DNA from: Microbacterium hydrocarbonoxydans
GTDB taxonomy: Bacteria > Actinomycetota > Actinomycetes > Actinomycetales > Microbacteriaceae
Length of the DNA stretch: 64,000 bases
Reading direction: 5' to 3'
Assembly (NCBI RefSeq): GCF_023715885.1
Contig: NZ_JAMBOY010000006.1
Coordinates: 62,001-126,000 of the forward strand
Made by a program: the position numbers and the translations under genes. This document shows, one piece after another, positions 31,460 to 40,348 of this stretch. How positions within the stretch are numbered: the stretch's first letter is position 1; every line of letters starts with the position of its first letter. Under the pieces are notes generated by a model. That model did not search any database. It worked only from the letters and a program-made list of their open reading frames with translations, and was not told the DNA's origin.

Positions 31460-31668
31460 GTAGTGGGTTGTCCTTGTTGAATGGGAACTCGGGCCGGAAG
31501 CCGCGACCGCGCACGGTCATGTGCATGCTTCACAGCGGTTGGATTGTGATTTCTGTCACGAGGGCATGCGAGACACGCCACGAGTGACAGTTGAGACTAT
31601 CAGACCGGGAGCCCGACCGCTTCCCCCGAATATCGGTCGGCAGGCGACTCCCCTGCCAGACTGTCCCC
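31460..31668. other. Divergent intergenic region between rpsA and the exonuclease gene
   Basis: This 209-bp region carries the 5' untranslated leader of rpsA on the minus strand and the short promoter of the exonuclease gene on the plus strand. A small GTGA-N6-TCAC inverted repeat is present around 31546-31560. No open reading frame with coding character was seen. Confidence 0.5.
31657..31662 (+). promoter_or_regulatory. -10-like element of the exonuclease gene
   Basis: CAGACT, six bases (GTCCCC), then ATG at 31669. No SD is present, so a leaderless start is suggested. The first base departs from TANNNT. Confidence 0.45.
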
Positions 31669-32607
31669 ATGCCAGATCGCGCCGACAAGCTGCTCCTGCT
31701 CGACACCGCCAGCCTCTACTTCCGCGCCTTCTACGGCGTGCCGGACAAGGTGACGGCCCCCGACGGCTCGCCCATCAACGCGGCTCGCGGCCTGCTCGAC
31801 ATCATCGCCAAGCTCGTCGCGCTGTACGAGCCGACGCATGTCGTGGCCTGCTGGGATGACGACTGGCGCCCGCAGTGGCGCGTCGACCTGATCCCGAGTT
31901 ACAAAGCTCACCGCGTGGTCGAGGTCGTTCCGGCGGGGCCGGACGTCGAAGAGGTGCCCGATCCGCTGGAAGCGCAGATCCCGCTGATCCGCGAGACCCT
32001 GACCGCGCTGCGCATCCCGATCATCGGCGTCGCCGAGCACGAGGCGGACGACGTCATCGGCACCCTGGCCACCCACGCGACGATGCCGGTCGACATCGTG
32101 ACGGGCGACCGCGACCTCTTCCAGCTCGTCGACGACGAGCGCGATGTGCGCGTCGTCTACACCGCGAAGGGCATGAGCAATCTCGAGATCGTGACGGATG
32201 CCGTCGTCGTCGCCAAGTACGGAGTGCTGCCCGCGCAGTATGCGGACTTCGCCACGATGCGCGGCGATGCCTCCGACGGACTCCCCGGGGTCGCCGGGGT
32301 CGGCGAGAAGACCGCGGCGACGCTGCTCAAGGAGCACGGCGACCTCGCCGGCATCCGAGCTGCCGCCGAGGCGGGAGAGGGCATGAGCGCCGGGGTGCGG
32401 GCCAAAGTGCTCGCCGCCTCCGCCTACCTCGACGTCGCTCCGACCGTCGTCGAGGTGGCGAAAGATCTCGACATCACCGCACCCGCCGAGCCGCTCCTCC
32501 CCCTCGGACCCGACGAGGTCGATGCTGCCCTGGCCCTGGCCGAGACGTGGAACCTCGGCGGATCGATGGCGCGAGCCGTCGCCGCGGTCGGCACGACCGC
32601 CGACTGA
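31669..32607 (+). CDS. 5'-3' exonuclease (flap nuclease family)
   Basis: A stand-alone 312-residue homologue of the N-terminal nuclease domain of DNA polymerase I, which removes RNA primers and 5' flaps. Metal-binding acidic residues are visible in LLLDTASLYFRAFYG, VACWDDDWRPQWRVDLIPSYKAHR, EHEADDVIGTLA and IVTGDRDLFQLV. The helix-hairpin-helix DNA-binding part is GVAGVGEKTAATLLKEHG. The ATG at 31669 was chosen for the MPDRADKLLLLD start and the -10-like box ahead of it. Convergent with the PHP gene, only three bases apart. Confidence 0.93.
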   Translation: MPDRADKLLLLDTASLYFRAFYGVPDKVTAPDGSPINAARGLLDIIAKLVALYEPTHVVACWDDDWRPQWRVDLIPSYKAHRVVEVVPAGPDVEEVPDPLEAQIPLIRETLTALRIPIIGVAEHEADDVIGTLATHATMPVDIVTGDRDLFQLVDDERDVRVVYTAKGMSNLEIVTDAVVVAKYGVLPAQYADFATMRGDASDGLPGVAGVGEKTAATLLKEHGDLAGIRAAAEAGEGMSAGVRAKVLAASAYLDVAPTVVEVAKDLDITAPAEPLLPLGPDEVDAALALAETWNLGGSMARAVAAVGTTAD

Positions 32608-32610
32608 GGG

Positions 32611-33597
32611 TCAGCCCGCCCAGGCGAGCAGGCGCTCGAGCCCCCAGGTCGTGATGATCCGGGACGCAGGGACCCCGGCGCGCTCCGCGCGCTGCGCCCC
32701 GTGGTCGAGGAGCGAGAGCTGCCCCGGCGCGTGCGCGTCGCTGTCGATCGAGAACAGGCACCCCGCCTCCAGCGCGATCGCGATGAGCTCGTCCGGAGGA
32801 TCCTGACGCTCGGGCCGGGAGTTGATCTCGACCGCGACGCCGTTCTCCGCGCAGGCCGCGAACACCGTCTCGGCGTCGAACTGCGACTGGGCACGCGTCC
32901 CTCGGTCCCCCTGCACGAGACGCCCGGTGCAGTGTCCGAGGACGTTCACCCGCGGGTGCGCGACGGCCGCGAGCATCCGCGCGGTCATGGGACGCGCATC
33001 CATTCGCAGCTTCGAGTGCACGGACGCGACGACGATGTCGAGTTCCGCGAGGAGGTCGTCCTTCTGGTCCAGGGCGCCGTCCTCGAGGATGTCGACCTCG
33101 ATGCCGGCGAGCAGGGTGAAGCCGTCACCCGATTCCGCGCGCACCTGGGGGATCTGCTCGCGCAGCCGCTCAGCGGACAGCCCGCGGGCGACCCTCAGGC
33201 GCGGCGAGTGGTCGGTGATCGCCTGATACTCGTGTCCGAGAGCGCGCGCGGCAGCCGCCATGACGCCGATCGACGTCGTCCCGTCCGACCATTCCGTGTG
33301 GGCATGCAGGTCGCCGCGGAGCTTGGAGCGGAGCTCCGACATGATCTCCGGCTCGACCTCCCCGCGCAGTTCGACGAGGTAGTCGGGCACCTCACCCGCC
33401 TGCGCCTGGCGGATCACAGAGAACGTCGACTCGCCGATCCCCTTCGCCGCACGAAGTCGCGTCGGATCTGAGCGCACGTCCTCCGGGAGCTGCTGGAGGG
33501 TGGCGGCCGCCTGTCGGAAGGCCTTGGCCCGATATCGCGACGCCCGTTCGCGCTCGAGCAGCGAGGCGATCTCGAGGAGTGCGGCGATCGGGTCCAT
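32611..33597 (-). CDS. HhH-PHP phosphoesterase, PolX-like without polymerase domain
   Basis: A 328-residue protein. Residues 1-65 are a helix-hairpin-helix DNA-binding region like that of family X polymerases (FRQAAATLQQLP, KGIGES). Residue 95 onward is a PHP metal-dependent phosphoesterase domain (GDLHAHTEWSDG with H98 and H100, AITDHSPRL, GIEVDILEDG, INSRPER, SIDSDAHAPGQL). The nucleotidyltransferase palm found in full PolX is absent. It could be a 3'-5' exonuclease or a nucleotide/phosphate hydrolase. It lies eight bases after trpD, on the same strand. Confidence 0.85.
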   Translation of the reverse strand: MDPIAALLEIASLLERERASRYRAKAFRQAAATLQQLPEDVRSDPTRLRAAKGIGESTFSVIRQAQAGEVPDYLVELRGEVEPEIMSELRSKLRGDLHAHTEWSDGTTSIGVMAAAARALGHEYQAITDHSPRLRVARGLSAERLREQIPQVRAESGDGFTLLAGIEVDILEDGALDQKDDLLAELDIVVASVHSKLRMDARPMTARMLAAVAHPRVNVLGHCTGRLVQGDRGTRAQSQFDAETVFAACAENGVAVEINSRPERQDPPDELIAIALEAGCLFSIDSDAHAPGQLSLLDHGAQRAERAGVPASRIITTWGLERLLAWAG

Positions 33598-33605
33598 GGC
33601 TCCCC

Positions 33606-34670
33606 CTAGGCGGTGGCCAGCTCCCGGCTGACGCCGATCCACTGGTCGAGCTTGGCGGCGGCCCGACCGTCGTCGACGGCCGCAGCGGCCCTGTCGTAGC
33701 CCGCCCGGAGCCGCTCGACGATCGGGAGGGTGGCCTGCGTCGGGTCCTGCGAGAGCTCGAAGGCGACGATGCCGGCCGCGGCGTTGAGCAGCACGATGTC
33801 GCGGACGGGGCCCTGCTCCCCGGCGAGGGTGCGCCGCAGGATCTCGGCGTTATGCGCCGGCGTGCCGCCGATGAGGTCGGAGAGGTCGGCGAGCGGGATG
33901 CCGAGATCGCGCGGGTCCAGGTCGTGTTCGTGGATGTCGCCGCGCGTGACCTCCCAGATGCGGCTGTGCCCGGTCGTGGTCAGCTCGTCGAGGCCGTCGT
34001 CGCCGCGGAACACGAGCGCGGTCGCGCCGCGGGTGCGGAAGACGCCGGTGATGAGAGGCACGCGCTCCATCTGGGCGACGCCGACGGCGTTGGCCTCGGC
34101 GCGAGCGGGGTTGCAGAGCGGGCCGAGCATGTTGAAGACGGTCGGCACGCCGAGCTCCGCACGCACGCCGCCCGCGTGCTTGAACCCCGGGTGGAAGGCG
34201 CCGGCCCACGCGAACGTGATTCCCGTGCGGTCGAGGATCGACGACACTGCCGAGGGGTCGAGTGTCAGTTCGAGGCCCAGCGCACTCAGCACGTCGGAGG
34301 AGCCGGATGCCGAGCTCGCCGCGCGGTTCCCGTGCTTCACGACGGGAATCCCGGCCGAGCCGATGATGATGGCGGCCGTGGTCGACACGTTGACGGTGCC
34401 GACCCGATCCCCGCCGGTACCGACGATGTCGAGCACGTCGGGAGACACCGGCAGAGGGACCGCAGCCTCGAGGATGGCGTCGCGGAACCCGACGATCTCG
34501 TCGATGGTCTCGCCCTTCGCGCGCAGCGCGACGAGGAAGCCCGCGAGCTGGGCCTCCGTGACATCGCCGCGCATGATCCGACGCATGGCCCAGGTGGACT
34601 CCCAGACACTGAGGTCACGACGTTCCAGAAGAGTGGTGAGCACGTCGGACCAGGTCAGCGTTTCAGGCAT
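33606..34670 (-). CDS. trpD: Anthranilate phosphoribosyltransferase
   Basis: Attaches phosphoribosyl from PRPP to anthranilate, the second step of tryptophan synthesis from chorismate. The 354-residue protein has the PRPP loop VGTGGDRVGTVNVST near residue 83, KHGNRAASSASGSSD near 112 and LGPLCNPARA near 180. Other trp genes are not in the window, so it is split from a trp operon. TAGGAT lies seven bases before the ATG with no SD, predicting a leaderless start. Confidence 0.96.
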   Translation of the reverse strand: MPETLTWSDVLTTLLERRDLSVWESTWAMRRIMRGDVTEAQLAGFLVALRAKGETIDEIVGFRDAILEAAVPLPVSPDVLDIVGTGGDRVGTVNVSTTAAIIIGSAGIPVVKHGNRAASSASGSSDVLSALGLELTLDPSAVSSILDRTGITFAWAGAFHPGFKHAGGVRAELGVPTVFNMLGPLCNPARAEANAVGVAQMERVPLITGVFRTRGATALVFRGDDGLDELTTTGHSRIWEVTRGDIHEHDLDPRDLGIPLADLSDLIGGTPAHNAEILRRTLAGEQGPVRDIVLLNAAAGIVAFELSQDPTQATLPIVERLRAGYDRAAAAVDDGRAAAKLDQWIGVSRELATA

Positions 34671-34677
34671 GTGAGCG

Positions 34678-34683
34678 ATCCTA
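34678..34683 (-). promoter_or_regulatory. -10 element of trpD
   Basis: TAGGAT on the minus strand, seven bases, then the trpD ATG. No ribosome-binding site or attenuator hairpin is seen. Confidence 0.5.
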
Positions 34684-34850
34684 TCGGCGGGAACGAACTG
34701 CTCGAATGGTTATCGAAGCGAGGGCGCGGACGCGGCATCCGCTGTTCCTCAGGGATTCACCGTGGATTCGCAGCGTTTTCTTAGGGTCCCCTTAGTCCCC
34801 GGAGGGCTATCTGGAGCCCCGCGGTGCGAGAATCATGCCCGCGGATCGGC

Positions 34851-34856
34851 CATAAT
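34851..34856 (+). promoter_or_regulatory. -10 element of ctaE-qcrCAB
   Basis: CATAAT, six bases (GGAAGG), then GTG at 34863. The purines that look like an SD abut the start codon, so leaderless initiation fits better. An overlapping ATG-GAA-GGG-TGA mini-frame starts inside the element at 34855. Confidence 0.5.
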
Positions 34857-34862
34857 GGAAGG

Positions 34863-35516
34863 GTGACGACCTCAGCGACGTATGCCCCGGCGGCGAGAAC
34901 CATCAAGCGGCCCAACCCGGTAGCTGTCGGCACCATTGTGTGGCTCGGCAGCGAGGTGATGTTCTTCGCGGGACTCTTCGCGATCTACTTCACCCTCCGC
35001 AGCACCTCACCCGAGCTGTGGGCCGACCGCACCGAACTCCTGAACGTGCCGTTCGCCTTCGTGAACACGGCCATCCTGGTGCTCTCCTCCTTCACCTGCC
35101 AGATGGGTGTCTTCGCCGCTGAGGACCTGCAGCCGTACCGACTCCCCAAGGGCCAGAAGAACGGTGCCGGTCGTCGCCGCCTGTTCGGCTGGGGCATGGT
35201 CGAGTGGTTCTTCCTCACCTTCGCACTCGGCGCGATCTTCGTGTCGGGCCAGGTCTGGGAGTACGCGCAGCTCGTCGCCGAGGGCATGCCGATCAGCGCC
35301 GACTCCTACGCATCGGCGTTCTACATCACCACCGGCTTCCACGCCCTGCACGTCACCGGCGGACTCATCGCGTTCCTGCTCGTCATCGGACGCGCGTACG
35401 CCGTCAAGAACTTCCGGCACAAGGAGGCGACCTCCTCGATCGTGGTGTCCTACTACTGGCACTTCGTCGACGTCGTCTGGATCGTGCTGTTCGTCGTTAT
35501 CTACTTCCTGAAATAA
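34863..35516 (+). CDS. ctaE: Cytochrome c oxidase subunit III
   Basis: Seven-helix class subunit of the aa3 terminal oxidase. This 217-residue actinobacterial version has five clear helices ([38 protein letters not shown], etc.) and conserved [12 protein letters not shown] and [22 protein letters not shown]. The GTG at 34863 gives the usual N-terminus just before [16 protein letters not shown]. It is the first gene of ctaE-qcrC-qcrA-qcrB, the standard actinobacterial order, which builds a bcc-aa3 supercomplex. Confidence 0.96.
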   Translation: MTTSATYAPAARTIKRPNPVAVGTIVWLGSEVMFFAGLFAIYFTLRSTSPELWADRTELLNVPFAFVNTAILVLSSFTCQMGVFAAEDLQPYRLPKGQKNGAGRRRLFGWGMVEWFFLTFALGAIFVSGQVWEYAQLVAEGMPISADSYASAFYITTGFHALHVTGGLIAFLLVIGRAYAVKNFRHKEATSSIVVSYYWHFVDVVWIVLFVVIYFLK

Positions 35517-35536
35517 GAGCGGAGCTGATCCCCGAG

Positions 35537-36340
35537 ATGGCACGAGAGAAGAAGCGCCGTTCTAACGGCCGCCGCAGCCCCCTGGCAGCAGCGGCCCTCA
35601 TCGGAGCAGGCCTCATGATCACCGGTGCCGTGTACGCCGGTGCATCCGCGGCGTTCGCCGCGACCGACACCCAGACCGCCGCGTCGAGCACGCTGACGGT
35701 CGAGGACGGCGAGAAGCTGTTCCAGGCGAACTGCGCCACCTGCCACGGCCTCGACCTGCAGGGCACGCCGAACGGCCCGAGTCTCTACGGCGTCGGCGAG
35801 CTGGCTGTGGAGTTCCAGGTCTCCACCGGGCGCATGCCGCTGCAGATGCAGGGTCCGCAGGCTCCCCAGAAGGAGCCGCAGTTCACCGAGGAGCAGATCC
35901 TCGCGATGGCCTCGTACGTGCAGGAGACGGCTCCCGGCCCGACCTTCCCGAAGGACGAGATCCTCGACGGCGAGGGGGATGTCGCGCACGGCGCCGAGCT
36001 CTTCCGCGTCAACTGCGCCATGTGCCACAACGTGGCCGCCGCCGGTGGCGCGCTCACCGAGGGGAAGTACGCCCCTGCCCTCACCGAGACCAGCGCGCTG
36101 CACATCTACGCCGCCATGGTCACCGGCCCCCAGAACATGCCCGTCTTCGGTGACATGAACCTGTCCGACGAGGACAAGCGCGACATCATCTCGGCTCTGC
36201 TGTTCCAGCAGCAGTCCGTGCAGGTCGGCGGCTTCTCGCTGGGCTCGCTCGGTCCTGTGTCCGAGGGCCTGTTCGCCTGGATCTTCGGAATCGGCGCCCT
36301 GGTCGCCATCACCGTGTGGATCACGGCGAAGTCCAACTGA
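35537..36340 (+). CDS. qcrC: Diheme cytochrome c subunit of the bcc complex
   Basis: A 267-residue membrane-anchored cytochrome with two c-type hemes that passes electrons directly to the oxidase, replacing soluble cytochrome c. Heme motifs are CATCH (66-70) and CAMCH (160-164). The N-terminal signal anchor spans about 15-42 and a C-terminal helix about 240-262 (GLFAWIFGIGALVAITVWI). The ATG at 35537 is preceded by GGAG. It lies 20 bases after ctaE. Confidence 0.96.
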   Translation: MAREKKRRSNGRRSPLAAAALIGAGLMITGAVYAGASAAFAATDTQTAASSTLTVEDGEKLFQANCATCHGLDLQGTPNGPSLYGVGELAVEFQVSTGRMPLQMQGPQAPQKEPQFTEEQILAMASYVQETAPGPTFPKDEILDGEGDVAHGAELFRVNCAMCHNVAAAGGALTEGKYAPALTETSALHIYAAMVTGPQNMPVFGDMNLSDEDKRDIISALLFQQQSVQVGGFSLGSLGPVSEGLFAWIFGIGALVAITVWITAKSN

Positions 36341-36376
36341 CGCTTATTCATCGAAGAGGAACGTACGAGGAGCACC

Positions 36377-37453
36377 ATGGCACACGACGACGACTCGCAG
36401 GCTCTTGACAGGGCCTACCAGCCCTCTCCGGGGCTGGGTGTCGCAGTCAGCGACCCTGTGCAGAACCCGGGGCTGCCGCCGCACCGCGCGCGGATGACCG
36501 ACAAGGATCCGCGCGCCGAGAAGACCGCAGAGCGGACCGTCTACACGCTGTTCTACCTGTCGCTCGCCGGAAGCATCTGGGCCGTCGCCGCCTACATGCT
36601 GTTCCCGATCGAGAGCGGCGCTCTGATCGACATCCGACAGAACAACCTCTTCATCGGTCTCGGGATCGCGCTCGCGCTCCTCGCCCTCGGCATCGGAGCA
36701 ATCCACTGGTCCAAGGCGCTGATGAGCGACAAGGAGCACATCGAGCACCGCCACCCCACCCGGGGCAAGGACTCGACACGCGAGGCCACGATCCAGGCGT
36801 TCGCCGCTGCGAACGAGGAGTCCGGCTTCGGACGCCGCACGATGATCCGCAACTCGCTGTTCGCGGCGATCGTCGCATCGATCATTCCCGGCGTCACGCT
36901 CTTCCGTGGCCTCGCGCCGCACAGCACGCCCGACGACCCCACTGCCGGCGACCCGGTCGCGCTGCTCAAGCACACGATGTGGGAGAAGGGCGCGCGCCTG
37001 GTCCGCGATCCCGACGGCACGCCTATCCGCGCCGCGGACGTCACTCTCGGCTCCGCCTTCCACGTCATCCCGGAGGAGCTCGCGACGCTGAGCCACCACG
37101 ACGGGTACCTCGAGGAGAAGGCCAAGGCCATCGTCCTCATGATGCGTCTCCGCCCGGAGCAGCTCATCGAGGCCGAGGACCGCAAGGACTGGTCGTACGA
37201 CGGCATCGTCGCGTACTCCAAGGTCTGCACTCACGTCGGCTGCCCTGTCGCGCTGTACGAGCAGCAGACGCACCACCTCCTCTGCCCCTGCCACCAGTCG
37301 CAGTTCGACGTCACGGATCACGCCAAGGTCATCTTCGGCCCGGCCGCGCGTCCGCTGCCGCAGCTGCCCATCACCGTCGACGACGAGGGATACCTCGTCG
37401 CACGCAGTGACTTCACCGAGCCCGTCGGCCCGAGCTTCTGGGAGCGCCATTGA
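36377..37453 (+). CDS. qcrA: Rieske iron-sulfur subunit of the bcc complex
   Basis: A 358-residue protein that takes electrons from menaquinol through a [2Fe-2S] cluster. Ligands C284 and H286 (CTHVGC) and C303 and H306 (CPCH), with C289 and C305 as the disulfide. The three N-terminal helices and long insertions are typical of actinobacterial QcrA. GAGGAGC precedes the ATG. The stop codon forms a TTGA overlap with qcrB. Confidence 0.96.
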   Translation: MAHDDDSQALDRAYQPSPGLGVAVSDPVQNPGLPPHRARMTDKDPRAEKTAERTVYTLFYLSLAGSIWAVAAYMLFPIESGALIDIRQNNLFIGLGIALALLALGIGAIHWSKALMSDKEHIEHRHPTRGKDSTREATIQAFAAANEESGFGRRTMIRNSLFAAIVASIIPGVTLFRGLAPHSTPDDPTAGDPVALLKHTMWEKGARLVRDPDGTPIRAADVTLGSAFHVIPEELATLSHHDGYLEEKAKAIVLMMRLRPEQLIEAEDRKDWSYDGIVAYSKVCTHVGCPVALYEQQTHHLLCPCHQSQFDVTDHAKVIFGPAARPLPQLPITVDDEGYLVARSDFTEPVGPSFWERH

Positions 37454-39267
37454 GCACCGCAACGCTGTCCAAAGAGGACAAGGACACCAAGGCGCCTCTC
37501 GGCGGCCGCTTCGTCGGCGCCGCGTCGAACTACCTCGACGAGCGCACCAGCCTCTCCGGCTTCGTCAAGGAGCTCGGACGCAAGATCTTCCCCGACCACT
37601 GGTCGTTCATGCTCGGCGAGATCGCGCTGTGGAGCTTCGTCGTCGTGTTCCTCTCCGGGACCTTCCTGACGTTCTTCTTCCAGGCGTCGATGGTCGAGAC
37701 GCACTACACCGGCGCCTACGCCCCGATGCGCGGTATCGAGATGTCGGCGGCCCTCGAGTCGTCGCTGCACATCTCGTTCGACCTGCGCGGCGGCCTGCTG
37801 GTCCGTCAGATCCATCACTGGGCTGCTCTCGTGTTCATCGCCGGCATCGGCGTGCACATGCTTCGCGTGTTCTTCACGGGCGCGTTCCGCAAGCCGCGCG
37901 AGCTCAACTGGGTGATCGGCTTCATCCTGTTCATCCTCGCGATGGCGGAGGGCTTCACCGGCTACTCGCTCCCCGACGACCTGCTGTCCGGTAACGGTCT
38001 CCGGATCATCGACGGCATGATCAAGGGTCTGCCGCTGATCGGCACCTGGACCTCGTTCCTCCTCTTCGGCGGCGAGTTCCCCGGCACGGACATCGTCGGA
38101 CGCCTGTACACCCTGCACATCCTGCTGCTCCCGATGATCGTCATCGCGCTCATCGGTCTGCACCTGATGCTCATGATCATCAACAAGCACACGCAGTTCG
38201 CCGGCCCGGGCCGCACGAACGACAACGTCGTGGGCTACCCGATGATGCCGGTCTACATGTCGAAGATGGGCGGCTTCCTGTTCATCGTCTTCGGCGCCAT
38301 CGTGCTGATCGCGACCTTCTTCCAGATCAACCCGATCTGGAACTACGGCCCGTACGACCCGTCCCCCGTGTCGGCAGGTACGCAGCCGGACTGGTACATC
38401 GGATTCGCTGACGGCGCTCTTCGTCTGGCTCCGTCGAACTGGGACGTCGTGTTCCTCGACCACACCTGGTCGTTCGGCATCCTCGCACCGGTTGCCGTCC
38501 TCGGTCTGTTCATCGTCGTCGTCGCGATCTACCCCTTCATCGAGGCCTGGATCACCGGTGACAAGCGCGAGCACCACATCGCCCAGCGTCCGCGCAACGC
38601 CGCCACTCGCACCGCCATCGGCGTCGCCGGTGTCGTCTTCTACGCGGTCCTGTGGGCCGCGGCATCCTCCGACCTCATCGCGACGCACTTCATGCTGACG
38701 ATGGAGGGTGTGATCCACACCCTGCAGGCCATGCTCTTCGTCGGCCCGGTCCTCGCCTACTTCGTCACCAAGCGCATCGCGCTCGCTCTGCAGAAGAAGG
38801 ACCGCGAGATCGTCCTGCACGGATTCGAGTCCGGACGCATCGTGCGCCTCCCCGGCGGCGAGTTCATCGAGGTCCACGAACCCGTCGACAAGTACGACCG
38901 GTGGAAGCTCATCGACGTCGACGGCTACGAGCCGCTCGTCGTCCGCCCCAATGAGAAGGGCCGCATTCCGTGGAGCGAGAACCTGCGCTCCTCGATCTCG
39001 CGCTGGTTCTTCGAAGACCGCCTGGCCCCGCTCACGCAGGCCGAGGTCGACGAGGCGGATGCCCACCAGCACCACGTCATCGCTCAGAACGAGGAGACGG
39101 AGCTGGCGGAGATCCAGGGCGCTCACGAGCGCGCGGGCTTCCCCGAGGCACCTCTCACGGCGGAGGAGAACCACGTCGACGAGACGGCGAACACTCCGAG
39201 CACCGTGATCGCGACGGATCCTCCCAAGCATCCTCGTGACAAGAAGTCGGAGGAGGACGCGGAGTAG
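37450..39267 (+). CDS. qcrB: Cytochrome b subunit of the bcc complex
   Basis: Diheme cytochrome b, the quinol-oxidising core and target of bcc inhibitors in related bacteria. The 605-residue protein has heme-ligand histidines in LHISFDLRG and IHHWAALVFIAGIGVHMLRV, and the Q-site region around the NPIWNYGPYDPSP segment. A hydrophilic C-terminal extension of about 150 residues is usual in actinobacteria. The start is TTG, overlapping the qcrA stop in TTGA, so translation is coupled. A strong terminator follows. Confidence 0.96.
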   Translation: MSTATLSKEDKDTKAPLGGRFVGAASNYLDERTSLSGFVKELGRKIFPDHWSFMLGEIALWSFVVVFLSGTFLTFFFQASMVETHYTGAYAPMRGIEMSAALESSLHISFDLRGGLLVRQIHHWAALVFIAGIGVHMLRVFFTGAFRKPRELNWVIGFILFILAMAEGFTGYSLPDDLLSGNGLRIIDGMIKGLPLIGTWTSFLLFGGEFPGTDIVGRLYTLHILLLPMIVIALIGLHLMLMIINKHTQFAGPGRTNDNVVGYPMMPVYMSKMGGFLFIVFGAIVLIATFFQINPIWNYGPYDPSPVSAGTQPDWYIGFADGALRLAPSNWDVVFLDHTWSFGILAPVAVLGLFIVVVAIYPFIEAWITGDKREHHIAQRPRNAATRTAIGVAGVVFYAVLWAAASSDLIATHFMLTMEGVIHTLQAMLFVGPVLAYFVTKRIALALQKKDREIVLHGFESGRIVRLPGGEFIEVHEPVDKYDRWKLIDVDGYEPLVVRPNEKGRIPWSENLRSSISRWFFEDRLAPLTQAEVDEADAHQHHVIAQNEETELAEIQGAHERAGFPEAPLTAEENHVDETANTPSTVIATDPPKHPRDKKSEEDAE

Positions 39268-39285
39268 TCGCTCCGCTCCCCCACC

Positions 39286-39318
39286 AGGGCCCTGTCCGTC
39301 CGCGGACAGGGCCCTTTT
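39286..39318 (+). terminator. Rho-independent terminator of ctaE-qcrCAB
   Basis: A 13-bp perfect stem, AGGGCCCTGTCCG/CGGACAGGGCCCT, with a four-base loop is followed directly by TTTT. Confidence 0.92.
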
Positions 39319-39342
39319 ACGTGCGCATGGGAGGATCGTCGC

Positions 39343-39756
39343 ATGAGCTCCGTCGTCCGTCTCATCCGCTCCGACTCTCTCGCCACGGCTCCGTACGCGT
39401 ACGCGGCCACCGCCCCGGCAGACGCCCGCCTCATCTTCCTGGCCGGCGCGTGTCCGCTCGCCGACGACGGGACGACGGTCGCGCCCGGCGACTACGCCGC
39501 CCAGGCCGCGCGCTGTGTGGAGACCCTGCAGCACGCTCTCGACGCCAGCGGAGCCCATCTGACCGATGTCGTCAGCACTCGGGTCCTGGTGGCCTCAACC
39601 GAGCAGCGGGACCTCATCGCCGCCTGGGACGTGATCCATGCCGCCTTCGGCGCCCACGACGTACCCAGCACGCTCCTCGGAGTGACCGTGCTCGGCTATG
39701 ACGATCAGCTCGTCGAGATCGAAGCGATCGCGGCCGTGCCGGGAGACCTGCGATGA
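39343..39756 (+). CDS. RidA-family protein
   Basis: A 137-residue YjgF/YER057c/RidA-like protein. RidA enzymes hydrolyse reactive enamine/imine intermediates from PLP enzymes. The catalytic-type Arg is present in VVSTRVLVAS, and the fold core (LIFLAGACPLADDG, AAQAARCVETLQHALDASG) is clear. The sequence is divergent from the canonical RidA group, so the substrate may differ. The stop overlaps the next gene in ATGA. Confidence 0.85.
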   Translation: MSSVVRLIRSDSLATAPYAYAATAPADARLIFLAGACPLADDGTTVAPGDYAAQAARCVETLQHALDASGAHLTDVVSTRVLVASTEQRDLIAAWDVIHAAFGAHDVPSTLLGVTVLGYDDQLVEIEAIAAVPGDLR

Positions 39757-40256
39757 CCACGACGATCCGGGAGGCACGTGCCGAGGATGCCGAGGTCATC
39801 CAGACGATCGAGGCCATCGCCGACGCGCTCCTCGTCGAAGCGCTCGGCGCACCCGAGTGGCCGCCGCCGGCAGACGGGACCGAGCGCGTCGGATCGACGG
39901 GGTACGTGCTCCTTCTCCAAGAGAACTCGGACTCCTCCCCCGTCGGCTTCGTGCACGTGCTGGATGCCGTCGGCACCGCGCATCTGGAACAGCTCTCGGT
40001 TCTCCCCGAGCACGGTCGCCGCGGCCACGGCCGCCGCCTCGTCGAGGCCGCACTGGACGAGGCCCGCCGCCGCGGATACTCCCGCGTGACGCTCCGCACA
40101 TACGCGGAGATCCCCTGGAACGCCCCCTTCTATGCCTCGTGCGGATTCCAGGAGAGCATCCCCGAGTCCGGATTCCACCGGCAGCTCGTCGAGACGGAGA
40201 CGGAACTCGGGTTGGACCGGCACGGACGCCGGCTCCAGATGACGATCCTGCTCTGA
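39753..40256 (+). CDS. GNAT-family N-acetyltransferase
   Basis: A 167-residue acetyltransferase. The acetyl-CoA binding motif A is EQLSVLPEHGRRGHGRRLVEAALDEAR near residues 79-105, and motif B is NAPFYASCGF. The acceptor is unknown. Coupled to the RidA gene by a 4-base overlap, which suggests a shared role in clearing a reactive metabolite; that is inference. Confidence 0.87.
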   Translation: MTTTIREARAEDAEVIQTIEAIADALLVEALGAPEWPPPADGTERVGSTGYVLLLQENSDSSPVGFVHVLDAVGTAHLEQLSVLPEHGRRGHGRRLVEAALDEARRRGYSRVTLRTYAEIPWNAPFYASCGFQESIPESGFHRQLVETETELGLDRHGRRLQMTILL

Positions 40257-40336
40257 CTCGGAGGCTGTCGGCCACGCTGGCGCGATTCGCATGCACGATC
40301 GTCCGGATACGAGCGGCGCTCCGCACCACCCGTCCC

Positions 40337-40342
40337 TAGGCT
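40337..40342 (+). promoter_or_regulatory. -10 element of the rhodanese gene
   Basis: TAGGCT, six bases (GTGATC), then ATG at 40349. No SD is present; a leaderless start is predicted and decides between three clustered start codons. Confidence 0.55.
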
Positions 40343-40348
40343 GTGATC

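Noticed and set aside
34743..34805. CTTAG-containing near-repeats upstream of ctaE (CTTAGGGTCCCCTTAGTCCCC)
   Set aside because: Two short copies only, too far upstream of the predicted start and not palindromic. Not enough to call an operator.
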